Assembly (NCBI RefSeq): GCF_965363235.1
Contig: NC_134841.1
Coordinates: 59,479,078 to 59,543,077, forward strand
Direction: 5' to 3'
DNA from: Mytilus galloprovincialis
Lineage: Eukaryota; Mollusca; Bivalvia; Mytilida; Mytilidae
Length of the DNA: 64,000 nucleotides
Shown here: one piece after another, positions 11,280-23,806 of the stretch
Layout of the letters: each line of letters starts with the position of its first letter
Position numbering within the stretch: the stretch's first letter is position 1
Translations under genes and position numbers: made by a program
Notes under the pieces: model-generated
Databases searched by the model: none
What the model was told of the DNA's origin: nothing
The model's input: the letters and a program-made list of their open reading frames with translations, nothing else

Positions 11280-13330
11280 TATTTTTATAGAGTTTTTCTA
11301 CAGTTACTCTCCAAAAGAAGCATAGTTCCTATAGAGATTAGTGTATCATGTACTAAATCCTTTTTATGCAACAAATTGGGGTACAATGGAGGGGGGGGGG
11401 CAACATTGCAAAGAGATGTCTCATCTCAAAGGGCTTGTGACCTTGCACATACTAGTAGGTTTATTGTTACATCTGTCAAATTTGCTTAAATGTGACCTGG
11501 TTAATTATTAAATGAATTTTTATGTAACATAATAACCTAAAGATTGGTACCAAATTTTGAAGACACAACATTGTATTAAGTTTTGTAAACGACATATATG
11601 TTGAGGGACAGAATATTTACAGGTGTGTTTTGCTGGTCAAAGATCAATAACTCATACATGAGTAGCCATTAGGAAAATTAATGTTGTTGTTGTTGTGCTC
11701 TTTGTTATATAAAGACCTTATAAGTAACCAATAGAAAATATTGAAACAAAAACAAGACCAAAATGATCCAAACATCCTTAATAACTCATCAGGCAAACAT
11801 ATAGACAGTTAAATATTTATTTGTACCTTTTTGCTAGCAAAAAATAATTCAAAAACATTTTTCTTCCTTTAAAGTAGAAAACAATTCCAGAACATTCAAA
11901 CTTACTTAAGGGCCATACATTATGTTTTCCTCAGTACCAATATTAAATTATAATAAATAATGTAGTTATTTATGGATATCATCAGGATAATGTATATTTT
12001 TGGCAAAATCTTAGCAGTCCCATCGAAATGTAATTAGTTTTTCACATGTCACTTTCAAACCAAATGGTATTAAAATTGTTGATGTTATTTATATTTATGT
12101 GGTTAACCAAAACTCAACAAACACTATACTAGTGATACACACAGATTGAGAGATTTAAAAAGATAATTCTACTGTAAATTCAGAAATTATTCCTAACTGC
12201 GGCACTGTTATTAATATTGCAATAATTTAAACATGCATTCTGAAATTTTTTATATAAATCAAACTGGATTTTTCTCAATATCCCAAAAAATTAAAACCGC
12301 ATTTTAGTCTAAAATCATTCAATGACAAAATTGCAATAATAAATGCACACAATAATTTCAGAATTTACAGTATGAATTGCAATGTGATCATGTGCAAAAT
12401 CTCGAGTTTTAAGAAGGATTAATCATCAATTTGCATTCAAATTCTGTGTTTAATCAAACGTAATTTTTTGCTGCAAAATATATAATATTGATCTAAGAAA
12501 TAACAACTTCTGAAACAAACAATATTAAATTAAAATCTGTTTGTATTTTGTACAAGTTTTTTATCCATAATTTCAGGTGACGAGTCCCTTATGCTATGGA
12601 CCTAATTCCAGTGATTACCATTTCGAATTCACAATTTTCTTTTCTGTTATCTTATATGTTAATTAATGTAGCACTGTAGTTCTAAATGTATATACATGTA
12701 TTAGGACGGGAGGGATAAATTTATCATTGCTAGGAGTATATCATCTCCAGTAATCCTGTAGAACCCATATATGCCTGTCAGTCCACATTTAAAAAAGAAT
12801 GTGATTAACACAAGTCTTAACTTCTTTTTTCCACAAACATACACATGAATGAATGTACACATTGACTTTTCAATAAATATATCTACCATCAAGTCATTTT
12901 TTTTTTGTAATTTCAGAATTATAGATAAAGGGACACAACTGCTTTTTATTTTGGTAAATTCTGTCAAGGATGTGGGAACACATTGCAAATTAAGAATCTA
13001 GTGCAAAGGAATTAATTTTATACAATTAAGTTATATTAAGGTGAAAATAGCCAAGCGCTTTAAAAAAATATCTTAAAGGGTGATATAATCAGAAGCAAAA
13101 AAGAAAATTAAACACCAGGAACAGGTTTCTCCCTAGAAATCTTTATACTTGAAATCAGCAAAAATGAAACACTAAACAGTATATAAACAATATCAATTAA
13201 CAATTTACTTATACAAAATCCCTGTCATCTTGATAAGACATCAAGGTTTCCTTACTGGTTTTCTTTACAATATTATATCCATATTATGGCCACATGTGAC
13301 AAATCAATACACAAAACATGGTAATAATGA
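11280..13330. other. No gene recognised
   Basis: AT-rich sequence with a G9 run near 11391-11399 and short open frames without domains. It lies downstream of the SERF gene on that gene's strand. Part could be SERF 3' UTR if distal polyadenylation is used. Confidence 0.4.
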
Positions 13331-14109
13331 CAATGTTTATTCATACATATAAAAACACATTAAATCTGAATTATAAGTAAATTTTAAATGTATTACAAAA
13401 ACCCTTAACATATAACATAAGGCAGTCCAATTTAACCATTGCAAAGTATCAACTTATTAGAAACACAGTTTATGTAATACTTTTATTTACAGTCTATATA
13501 CATGTATATATATATATATAGCTGTTTTTGGAGATAAAGAAAGTATTGAAATACATGAATTTACTAATACACCAATTAAAAATTCTGTACAAAATTACAT
13601 ATTCATAGTGATCAGATCTTATTATTTAGACATTACTTTAAAAAAATATCATTTCTAAGCTATCAGCTCTAAACTATGCCATCTAGTGAGAGGGATAGCT
13701 TTAAAATTATATAGTCCAAAAGACAGAAATGCCCCCCTTAAAAAGATTAAGCAATATAATGAATGTATGAATTATTAACAAAACCTTATTCCTTTCAATT
13801 TCAAACCCTTAATCTCAAAAATATGATGTAGATGACCTTTTTCTGTGCATGTTCGGTTTTATAATTAAACAGTACACACAACTGTCAAGATGACACAGTG
13901 ACTGATGTAGAATCAAGTCAAACCGTTCTTGATTCATGTCTACTGATATATCTTATCAAATCATGTTGTATGTACTTAAAATTTATAGAGAGGATATAAA
14001 GTAACATACAAAATGACACGATCGTAGTTATATGACAAAATGATAAAATGCAAATGATTAATAAAAAAAAAATATCATCAGTTGTTTACATTGACTTGTG
14101 TCTATTGTT
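13330..14109 (-). other. Probable SERF 3' UTR and downstream region
   Basis: This AT-rich sequence lies immediately 3' of the SERF stop codon on the minus strand. AATAAA motifs on that strand (for example 13336-13341 and near 13482) could end the transcript. A short TA run sits near 13505-13520. No other gene is visible. The UTR extent is inferred. Confidence 0.4.
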
Positions 14110-17100
14110 TTACTTTCCTCCTGTAGCACCTTGTTCACCACCACCTTGAGCACCACCAGCTTTCTTTTCCTGTTTTAGTCTCATTATCTCTGCATCCCTG
14201 AAAAAAAAAAACAGAAAAGTTTATTAATCAAAGCTTGTAACCACAGCACTATTAGATTGCTATTTTTTGGTAATTTTAACATTAAATTAGACATTGAATT
14301 GTATTCAGCAAATAATACAAATTGACATTGAAAATACCAAATTTTGAATTGAATTTATTTGCATTTGTTTTTAATTGTTCATTTTAGTAAAATTATTTTT
14401 TTAAACATATACCATGTATATCATGCATGAAAAACTCTTGTACATTGTAGTTATTAAAAGAAGTTTTCTCAACTAGTAAGTAGATTTAAATTGTTTATCA
14501 TCAAGAAATTAATTCATTTTGAATTTACAATTTATTTAGAACATTTTGTACTGCGCTTAAAGGATCTATTAACTTGAAAACATGGTGTAAGCAGTACACA
14601 CTGGTATTAAAGTGATAATCGTAACTGGAATTACGACTATCCCAATATGGCGAACGCAGATATAGGTAAAGTCTATACAGTCATTTTTCTCAAATGTGGC
14701 ATGTTTTTGCCAATAATTATTCAGCTGCAAGGTTCTTCTGTACTATTACATCATATTTGAATCATAACGGTGCCCTGGAACTGTCTAAGCACTTTGAAAA
14801 TTGCAATTGAAAAAACAAGGATGATAATCCTAACTCTTAAGGTATTTTTCTTGTTTGATAATTGTAATTTCTTTATTGGATAACAGTAGCTGAAAAATAA
14901 TAAATATGTCTTTCAGCATTTCAATAGTATCTTGTGTGTTAAAATGCAAATGTCCAGTTAAACAATGACATTAACGCAAAAAAAAAATACAACAGTTTCC
15001 ATCAATAACTTTATTACTGCATTATGTCATCATAATGTCAACATATGCTATCAGATATATGTTTTTAGCAAAATGTTTAGTGTCAATATCAATAAAACAA
15101 CATCCAGTTACGATTATCTTCTCATTTTTTAATACCATAATAACGATTATCTTTTTTCCGAGTTATGATTATCATCCCTATTTTTTCAACGGCAATTATC
15201 AAAGTGCTTAGACAATTTCAGTGCACCGTTACGATTCAAATATGTTGTAATGGTATAGATAATCCTTGCAGCTGAGTAACTAATGACAAAAACATGCTAC
15301 ATTTGAGAACCAGATGCTCTGCAGGGCGCAGCTCTATACAACCACAGAGTTCGAACCCTGAACATTTGGGCAAGTATGGACACAACATTCAAGCTTGATA
15401 CAGCTCTGAATTTGGATTGTACATGTGATTAAATAGTTGACACAACACAGGTTTCTGACACATACTGAATGTGGTCTAAGAACTTAAACTTAAAAACTTT
15501 AAATTTTACATTGGACATTACCTATTTTGGTCCAATATCCAAAATCTAAATACATGATTAATTTCAGCATATCAAAGAATCCCAAGAATTCAATTTTTGA
15601 TCAAATCAAATAAAGTTCAATTTTGGACCCTCTAGACCTGAATGTGGACCAATCTGATAACCGGGCCCAAACATCAAAAATCTAAATACATGGTTAGATT
15701 AAGCATATATCAACGAACCCCATATATACAATTTTTGTTGAAATCAAACATGGTTAGATTAAGCATATATCAACGAACCCCATATATACAATTTTTGTTG
15801 AAATCAAACAAAGTTTAATTTTGGACCGCAATTTGGACCAACTTGAAAACTGGGCCCATAAATAATCAAAAATCTAAATACATGGTTAGATTAAGCATAT
15901 ATCAAAGAACCCCATATATACAATTTTTGTTGATATCAAACAAAGTTTAATTTTGGACAACGATTTGAACCAACTTGAAAACTGGGCCAATAATCAAAAG
16001 TCTGAGTACATGTTTAGATTCAGCATATCAAAGAACCCCAAGCATTCAATATTTGTTAAAATCAAACTTAGTTTCATTTTGGACCCTTTGGACCTTAATG
16101 TAGACCAATTTCAAAATGGGACCAAAAATTAAGAATCTACATACACAGTTAGTTTTGGCATATCAAAGAACCCCAATTATTCAATTTTCGATGAATTTAA
16201 ACGAAGTCTAATTTTGGACTAAAACTCTAAAATGTCGGGACCAAAACTTCCAAAATCCATCCCAACCTTCCTTTTATGGTCATAAACCTTGTGTTTAAAT
16301 TTCATAGATTTCTATTCACTTATACTAAAGTTATAGTGCGAAAACCAAAAGTCTTTGGAAGCTGCCAACAACACCAACGTGATACCAATATACGACCAAA
16401 ATATTTTCATTTTTGCGGTCGTATAAAAATAACTGTAAAGATTTTACCTATATCTGCAGTCGCCATATTGGGATAGTGGTAATTCCAGTTACAATTATCA
16501 GATTAATACCAGTGAGTACATATATACACATACATGACATATGTATATATGCATTGGTGAAAAAACCCAACGCATTTCAACAAAGGGACTAAAATGTCAT
16601 ATTGATACAAGGATAAACTCAAGTGCTCAGAAGGAAATTAGTTTTGATATTACATAAAGCAATGATAAACACCAGAGTAGTTGATAGGTTTTGCACTTTC
16701 CATATCTATTAAAATTCTTGTACAATTAATTGCACCTTTCAACAGTCGAAGCAGACCTCAGGACCTGCAATTACATTGATTAAATGTAATTTTCTTTTAC
16801 AAATTTACTTTAAAGTGATTTTCTTTCATATTTTTAAGATGAAATGTTAGTTTTATATTTGATACATCGTAACATGTATATTGTACTTGTAAATTCTTTG
16901 ATTATCCTACCTATGGCGGCGTTCCTCTAAAGTTAATCCTTTGTTGGCACCCTTTTCTGAACTCTTCTTTTGTTTTTGCAGATCTTGTTGTTTCTTTGCA
17001 GCTTTTGCACGTGCAAGATCTCTCTGATTTCCTCCTAAAAATCATTAATACAATATGTTAGCTAGATTATAATATATGTTGATAACCATGACAAAATCAT

Positions 17101-17582
17101 TCTGAAAATATTAAAAGAACGACCAAAAAAAATGTAATCTCACTACGAAATTAGATAAAAAAAAACGAAGTCCCCAATTACAGTAGAAAAATTAATACAA
17201 AAATTGTTCTGGAATTTTCTTTGTACTAATGAACTCATAATCTTTCAAACTTTTTTTTGTCGTGTTTCATTTTTTATACATGTACATGCTAGTCCAAATA
17301 ATATGTGACGTCTTTCAAGGTAATTTTTTTTTCTGTGAAAGGCGCATTCCTACCTTTAAATAAATAAATATGAAAATAGACTTGCAAAACATCATTATCA
17401 ATAATTATTTTGACTACTATGTAATATAATAACCCAGCCATAATAGTCTTTTTATAAGAAATTCTTATAAAAAGACTTATAGGAGGCTATATTAACTTTC
17501 ATTTGTTATGATGACGTTTACACTGACAGTTAGATCAAACGACAAATTAGAACAGCAAAAATAGTATTTACTTACTGGTCAT
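14110..17582 (-). CDS. SERF: SERF family protein (small EDRK-rich factor), 3 coding exons
   Basis: Spliced coding sequence of 72 residues on the minus strand. Exon 1, 17576-17582, gives ATGACCA before donor GTAAGT. Exon 2 is 16911-17034, with an acceptor ending TTTTTAG and donor GTAGGA. Exon 3 is 14110-14197, ending in TAA. The phases join exactly, and the protein begins MTRGNQRDLARAKAAKKQQD and ends QGGGEQGATGGK. The N terminus is the signature 4F5/SERF domain, a short, highly basic, disordered segment. Family members act as RNA/nucleic-acid-binding chaperone-like proteins and modifiers of amyloid aggregation. The glycine-rich tail matches the SERF2 form. Family proteins are usually about 60-70 aa, so this appears complete. 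Intron 2 (2.7 kb) holds a TIR element at 14599-16514; intron 1 holds a perfect palindrome. Candidate polyadenylation signals on the minus strand include one at 13336-13341. The promoter was not identified. Confidence 0.96.
15306..16428. repeat. Nested tandem-cored repeat element (about 132-bp units)
   Basis: Five degenerate units, marked by TCTAAATACATG-like strings near 15545, 15681, 15873, 16001 and 16135, are about 130 bp apart once a 60-bp internal duplication is allowed for. Each contains a TTAATTTTGGAC motif. Flanking unique arms start GATGCTCTGCAGGGCGCAG and end CGGTCGTATAAAAAT. The arms share an inverted subterminal motif of TATACRACCRCARA type. Unique arms around a tandem core recall bivalve pearl or Helitron-like non-autonomous elements. 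A similar core unit also lies in block C (about 20970-21040). Confidence 0.65.
15691..15810. repeat. Exact 60-bp tandem duplication
   Basis: The segment 15691-15750 is repeated base for base at 15751-15810, beginning TGGTTAGATTAAGC. It lies inside the second unit of the degenerate tandem core and is younger than the units around it. Confidence 0.95.
17445..17477. other. Perfect palindrome in SERF intron 1
   Basis: Two 16-base arms, AGTCTTTTTATAAGAA and its exact complement, are separated by a single base. It lies about 100 bp downstream of the SERF start codon in transcript direction, within intron 1. The function is unknown; it could be a cruciform-forming sequence or a small element remnant. 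Confidence 0.8.
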
Positions 17583-18050
17583 GTTTAAAACTTCACTTTT
17601 ATGGCTAAAATAATATACTTTTATCAGTCAAAAGACTGCAAACGCAAAATTGCACCCTTTCCCTAAAAATTCCACTTTAGGCCAGTTTTATTTATAGTAT
17701 TTGAATAAAGGAAAGATAGAAAATACGTTTGTTCAAAATTTCTTTTTTCATTTGTTGAATACAGTTCATGTCCGAAGTTAACCGAGTCAAGAATATTTAT
17801 TATCAATCTAATGAGATAACATGTGGTCACCTCCAATCATACCAAATAGTTTAATAATGAAACTTTTATCTCTTTATAAATAATAAAATTCATCTTCCAT
17901 TTATTCTTTTTTTAGGGTACTACTGATATTTGACTAAGATCAAACAGAGGTTCTTTCGGCCACACTTTGTAAAGTTGTTTCGGTCATGGCATGGGTTTCC
18001 TGTTGTGGTTATTAAATGAGGATCGTATATAATATTGTTTTTTACAAAGT
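17583..18050. other. SERF upstream region
   Basis: Region upstream of the SERF start codon. It presumably contains the 5' UTR and promoter, but no TATA box or other element can be placed with confidence. Confidence 0.35.
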
Positions 18051-18449
18051 AAAGTGAAGAGACAATACACCTTATCGCTAATCCCGGCTGACCATTTCGA
18101 GTTTAAAATAAGTCGAAATATTGACTTTTTTGAAACTCGAAATTTCGACTTTTTTAAACTCAAAATTTCGACTTTTATAAAACTCAAAATTTCGACTTTT
18201 TGATTTCATCATATGAACATCAGGCACAATCCTTTCCGTTAGGGGTTTAATATCATACCACCATAACATATATGAGAAGAACATAACCTGTGTCATGCCA
18301 ACAACTGTTTTTAGAATAAATGTGTTAGTTCCGATGCAAAGACCTTATCAGTGACTCAATATTAACGCCAAAATATGCAATCTTTAATGACTTGACAACA
18401 GTATCGTAATTATATCCCTTCTTTTAATAAGTCTATTCAAAGGTTCTAT
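18050..18449 (-). mobile_element. Fold-back element copy with TCGAAATTTCGA array, truncated
   Basis: An array of AGTCGAAATTTCGACT-like units (18104-18203) is followed by about 250 bp of spacer (18204-18449). That spacer matches 31122-31378 in inverted orientation almost base for base (for example AACCTTTGAATAGACTT and AAACCCCTAACGGAAAGG on the minus strand). The other flank (18060-18080) also carries AGCGATAAGGTGTATTG on the minus strand, as at 32836. The copy stops abruptly at 18449, where block A begins. Confidence 0.8.
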
Positions 18450-19012
18450 GTACAGTCCCAGGAGATGGAAACTGTTTTGTTTTCTCCCTCTTAGTTTATT
18501 CATAAAAGGAGACTTGAGTCTGAGTAGTACATTTAGAACTGACTACTGTATATATTGTATGCTCCCATATTGTCCAAAATTGGATTTTATTGGAAGATGG
18601 ATTTATTTTAACCCATGAGAATGAGAACTTTGATAGGTATATACAGGGCATGTTACTTGGAAGTATGTGGGCTACATCCTTTAAAATTCAAGCTGCAACA
18701 GTGGCCTGCATATTTTATGCATCAGTTTAAACCTGATCAAAACATTTTCACTCTACCAAGTACTTTATCGCTATATCACTATCAGGTTCACATTTCAACC
18801 TATTTAGCAATACACACTTATGGTTATATAACCTCACAGTACCAAAATTATACTCAGTAACCAAATTGCACCTATTCAGCAAAAAAACCCTTCAAAAATT
18901 TTACTAAGTTTGCTTTCACCATGTGAAGTTATCTTATTATCATCTTTTTAAAATGAGCAAATTAAATTTGTTACCAGCATCCTTTTCTTTAAAAAAAATA
19001 GTTTAAAGTATT
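18448..19012 (+). repeat. Block A, copy 1
   Basis: The first of three near-identical copies of a 565-569-bp sequence beginning ATGTACAGTCCCAGG (others at 19948-20516 and 23807-24371, partial at 22712-22873). Its start can be read as VPGDGNCF, similar to the active-site motif of OTU cysteine proteases, but the frame breaks within about 20 codons. The open frame of about 81 aa further on is identical in copies 1 and 3 and altered by a 4-bp insertion in copy 2, so it is not under obvious coding constraint. Confidence 0.85.
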
Positions 19013-19947
19013 ATGCCAGCTATGCTGGCACTTATGGTAGAAGCATCGTTTTTGGGACAAAGAACGATAACTCTTTCTAGACGACCCATCTGAAAAGTTT
19101 CGTCACTCTCGTTAAATCTCGTACGATTTTTTTTTTAATGGCGGCCAAATTTAACGTTTCAACGCGATCTTGTAAAAACGGGGCAGATCGGGAAAATTTC
19201 AATGTTTAATACGACATGAATTTCTATTTGTTTGCAAAAACAAGAATTCAGAAATTTTTGTAACTTGTGAAGCTTATTTAAATTTAATTGTACCACGGAA
19301 ATTACCGAAGTGAGGACAACAACATCTGACGCCATGTTTCGTCTGCTTCAACATTCCATTAATATCAGTGAAGTCAAAACAAATTACCTAAAAATCACAG
19401 GTACTTCATTTAAAAGTCACACAATCTCAGTTAACGATAACATATTTAGTGTAAAAGTTCCGTCCAGGCATGGGAACACAGAAAAGAACTCCGCAAGCAA
19501 TACATTTCGGATTTTTTTTTATAATGGCCATGCGGCATGCGGGGTAAACTACGGTGCACTGGTTGACCACGACTACTTATGTTCATCTGCCACATTATTC
19601 CCCAAATCAAGGAACAGTGATAATTATACTGTTGACTGGTTAATTGTCACGGTTATTCATGGAGTCAATGGCGAATCCAGCATTTTTCATAAAAGGGGGG
19701 GGGGGGGGGGGGCGCTGACGGGGTGCTCCAGTCATGCTTCAGGCTTCAGTGATTACCTATATAATCAACATTTTTTTCCCACGGACCGCCCCCTCTGGAT
19801 CCTATGGTAGCCCACAGACTTATTCAAAACTTAACAAAAGTTTAGAACACAAACAAATATTCAAATTATTCACAATCTTCTAATTCTGTACTTCTTTGGC
19901 AAAATCTCAACAAATCTTTTCTATGATTATGTCACACCTTATACAGC
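19013..19947 (+). repeat. Block B, copy 1
   Basis: A 935-bp sequence nearly identical to 22874-23806 (933 bp). It opens with a small hairpin TGCCAGCTATGCTGGCA. It contains an open frame of about 130-160 residues (from GTG at 19310, or ATG about 25 bases later) with no recognisable domain. The frame runs into an 18-base G tract (19695-19712); the second copy has 16 Gs, which shifts the C terminus. I do not call it a gene. Confidence 0.85.
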
Positions 19948-20516
19948 ATGTACAGTCCCAGGAGATGGAAACTGTTTTGTTTTCTCCCTCTTAGTTTATT
20001 CATAAAAGGAGACTTGAGTCTGAGTAGTACATTTAGAACTGACTACTGTATATATTGTATGCTCCCATATTGTCCAAAATTGGATTTTATTGGAAGATGG
20101 ATTTATTTTAACCCATGAGAATGAGAACTTTGATAGGTATATACAGGGCATGTTACTTGGAAGTATGTGGGCTACATCCTTTAAAATTCAAGCTGCAACA
20201 GTGGCCTGCATATTTTATGCATCAGTTTAAACCTGATCAAAACATTTTCACTCTACCAAGTACTTTATCGCTATATCACTATCAGGTTCACATTTCAACC
20301 TATTTTAATAGCAATACACACTTATGGTTATATAACCTCACAGTACCAAAATTATACTCAGTAACCAAATTGCACCTATTCAGCAAAAAAACCCTTCAAA
20401 AATTTTACTAAGTTTGCTTTCACCATGTGAAGTTATCTTATTATCATCTTTTTAAAATGAGCAAATTAAATTTGTTACCAGCATCCTTTTCTTTAAAAAA
20501 AATAGTTTAAAGTATT
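19948..20516 (+). repeat. Block A, copy 2
   Basis: Near-identical to copies 1 and 3 apart from a 4-bp insertion near 20305 (CTATTTTAATAGC against CTATTTAGC). It joins block C directly at 20516/20517, as copy 3 does at 24371/24372. Confidence 0.9.
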
Positions 20517-22711
20517 AAATAATGTCAAATTGTTTGAAATATTTGAAGAAATAAAACAAAATCTCTTTTTATATCCCAGTTTAAAGGATTTGAAATTAAC
20601 CATACATGTAAAGATGTATGGAATTTGGGTACTGGTCTCATTACAGGATCATGGATTGTTTGGATGTTATTTCAAACTAATTTTTCAATGACTCTACATG
20701 GACTCAAAATTAAATTGGTATTACTCTATTGTAAACAAGGGAAGTCTACAAAATAAGCACAGAATAAACTTTTGTCTGGTACATAAAAAAAAGTTTGGTA
20801 AAAAAAAACTGACAATTTAGGTAAAATTAGGGTATTCTCATGTTAGCAAATTTATTTTCATGACCCAAAAAAAAAAAGTACAAACCTAAAGGCAATAAAA
20901 TGCTTTGCCATGCACAGCCTGATACGACCGCAGATGTATATTGAGCATATAAATAACACCAAATTTTTTTATGTCAGTTGAAATCAAACATATTTTTAAT
21001 TTTGGATCCTTTAAACTTCAATATGGACTAATTTGAAAACAGGCACAGGTAGACCCACATATTTCTATTCAGCAGAAGTCTCAAACTACATGTACATATC
21101 TCCTTAATTCCATTTGATAGTAAGTCCTACTAACTATTGAAAATGTGTACATTTAATTTTTTTCTAGCTCCTCTCATGTGAAAGCAGAACCTTTTTGGTC
21201 ACCATTTATGTGTTGCATCTAAATAAGAATTGTAACACTTTATAGTGACTGAACAGGTTAAACAAATACTTCTTAGGAAACAGAAAAAGAAGACAACTTG
21301 AAACAGCACAGCCATGCCAGTATATGTATGTATAAAACTCAGATCAGAATAGCATGGACAATGTGTTAGTTCTATGTCCTTGTGAATTTATTTTGAGGAA
21401 AGTTATCAATAATTCTGCAGATAATGCAATTTATTCAAGTGTTTTGTACATTGCTGTTAAAATTTTCACACAATCAGTGAAACATTCAAACAAGCTAAAC
21501 TGAATTTTTATTACTGAAAGTTTCAAACATTGACAAATGTTTTATTTACCAAATAACTCATGTGTTTCTGTGAGAGAAAAAAAATCATGTGCAATTTTTG
21601 GAATTAAAGGGAAAGAAGATCCTTTTCTCGCTCTGGTGCATGTCAATTGTGAATATATACTTACGGTTACCAAATATATTTTCTTTATCATGATACTCAC
21701 ATCAACATTATCAAGAAGTACATGTACATCATAGGAAAAATGCACAGACTACAGATAAAATGTTTAAAACACCATATTTTGAGTGCATCTCCTGCCAAAT
21801 CTGTACTAGATGAGTATAATTGATGTAAATAAGGTAATTTTTGGAAGAAAAACCCAAAATAAAAAAATAAAAATACCCCCAATAATGTACTATAACCCCA
21901 AAATCAATTCTTATCTTCCTTTTGAGTTTTGTGTATGAACTTCCTGGTAAAATTTCATGGAAATCCATTTACTTAACTCAAGTTATTGTCTAAAACCAAA
22001 TGTGTTTTTTTTTACATGCTTGTATTTCCCATTTCCATTCTCAATTTTTTTTGCTATCATATAAGAACTTGAAAAGTAAGCTACATTATGTACATGTAAC
22101 AAAAAAAATATATGCAAGAAATGACATAAAACAGACTCTGAATTTAATAGTACATGTCAGATATTGATGTAGAACTCACAAACTGAAGATGATCAGAAAT
22201 ACAAATGTTTTTATTCGAGTCAGATTTTTTTTTACCGAAGCCATTCAGCACCGTCATTTAAAATTTTTTAGTCAAAATTTAACACTAGTATTAAGGTTTA
22301 TCATAACAAATTGGCAAATACAGTCTTATTATCACCTAAAAAATACTGTGTACAGACTGACATGTGCGGTTTGGGAAGTTTTTATGTTTTTAGATATATA
22401 TAAAAGTTAAATTTAATTTGCATATCTGAAAGATAAAATCATTTTTGGCAAAGATCTGGATTCAAAATATTTTTTTGTCCTATGCTTTTTTATTCATCAA
22501 TTTGGGAATCAGAATATTTTTTTTCAAGAAAAATAGCATTTTCCATCTGAACTTATAATTTTATTTTAGACATAAACAAAACGTTACTGTAGCCTTGGAC
22601 ATTCGTTCTGAACATGCATGAAATATTTGCCACTGAACGTTAAACAACCAACAACCAATCAATATCTAGGACATTATAAAGCTGGCATTTAAGGTAGCGC
22701 CTTCCTCATAT
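20517..22711 (+). repeat. Block C, copy 1 (unoccupied)
   Basis: About 2.2 kb homologous to 24372-30384 but visibly diverged by many substitutions and small indels. This copy lacks the three large insertions of copy 2 and so preserves empty sites, such as ATGTGTTGCATCTAAATAAG near 21208 and AATAACTCATGTG near 21551. Near 22605-22680 it carries a SINE-type tail (TTTGCCACTGAACGTTAAAC). Near 20970-21040 it has a segment like the tandem core of 15.5-16.2 kb. No gene is supported. Confidence 0.85.
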
Positions 22712-22873
22712 TACTCAGTAACCAAATTGCACCTATTCAGCAAAAAAACCCTTCAAAAATTTTACTAAGTTTGCTTTCACCATGTGAAGTTATCTTATTA
22801 TCATCTTTTTAAAATGAGCAAATTAAATTTGTTACCAGCATCCTTTTCTTTAAAAAAAATAGTTTAAAGTATT
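22712..22873 (+). repeat. Block A, partial copy
   Basis: The last 162 bp of block A, starting at TACTCAGTAACC. It joins the end of block C copy 1 and leads directly into block B copy 2. It marks the breakpoint of the duplication. Confidence 0.9.
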
Positions 22874-23806
22874 ATGCCAGCTATGCTGGCACTTATGGTA
22901 GAAGCATCGTTTTTGGGACAAAGAACGATAACTCTTTCTAGACGACCCATCTGAAAAGTTTCGTCACTCTCGTTAAATCTCGTACGATTTTTTTTTTAAT
23001 GGCGGCCAAATTTAACGTTTCAACGCGATCTTGTAAAAACGGGGCAGATCGGGAAAATTTCAATGTTTAATACGACATGAATTTCTATTTGTTTGCAAAA
23101 ACAAGAATTCAGAAATTTTTGTAACTTGTGAAGCTTATTTAAATTTAATTGTACCACGGAAATTACCGAAGTGAGGACAACAACATCTGACGCCATGTTT
23201 CGTCTGCTTCAACATTCCATTAATATCAGTGAAGTCAAAACAAATTACCTAAAAATCACAGGTACTTCATTTAAAAGTCACACAATCTCAGTTAACGATA
23301 ACATATTTAGTGTAAAAGTTCCGTCCAGGCATGGGAACACAGAAAAGAACTCCGCAAGCAATACATTTCGGATTTTTTTTTATAATGGCCATGCGGCATG
23401 CGGGGTAAACTACGGTGCACTGGTTGACCACGACTACTTATGTTCATCTGCCACATTATTCCCCAAATCAAGGAACAGTGATAATTATACTGTTGACTGG
23501 TTAATTGTCACGGTTATTCATGGAGTCAATGGCGAATCCAGCATTTTTCATAAAAGGGGGGGGGGGGGGGGCGCTGACGGGGTGCTCCAGTCATGCTTCA
23601 GGCTTCAGTGATTACCTATATAATCAACATTTTTTTCCCACGGACCGCCCCCTCTGGATCCTATGGTAGCCCACAGACTTATTCAAAACTTAACAAAAGT
23701 TTAGAACACAAACAAATATTCAAATTATTCACAATCTTCTAATTCTGTACTTCTTTGGCAAAATCTCAACAAATCTTTTCTATGATTATGTCACACCTTA
23801 TACAGC
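22874..23806 (+). repeat. Block B, copy 2
   Basis: Near-identical to block B copy 1. The only length difference is the G tract, 16 here and 18 there, which changes the reading frame downstream of the tract. Confidence 0.9.

Larger units (their letters stand above)
14599..16514. mobile_element. Long-TIR DNA element in SERF intron 2, interrupted by a nested repeat
   Basis: The left end CACTGGTATTAA (14599) is mirrored at 16503-16514. Both are flanked by the 6-bp direct repeat AGTACA (14593-14598 and 16515-16520), an apparent target-site duplication. The left inverted arm runs to about 14870. Its match on the right is in two blocks: an outer block at about 16430-16514 (AATATGGCGAC, GCAGATATAGGTAAA) and an inner block at about 15110-15306 (CAAATGTAGCATGTTTTTG, GTCTAAGCACTTTG). 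The break between them is filled by a different repeat, so the right arm was split by a later insertion. No transposase remains. It resembles a MITE or fold-back element; the superfamily is unassigned. Confidence 0.75.

Noticed and set aside
13503..13520. TA dinucleotide run as a regulatory site
   Set aside because: Short ordinary microsatellite without context.
18615..18860. 81-residue open frame in block A, present in three copies
   Set aside because: Copies are identical because the DNA is recently duplicated. A 4-bp insertion changes the frame in one copy, and no domain is recognised.
18448..20516. LTR retrotransposon with A as LTR and B as body
   Set aside because: The body is only 935 bp with no gag, pol, primer-binding site or polypurine tract, and A does not start TG and end CA in a flanked, duplicated target.
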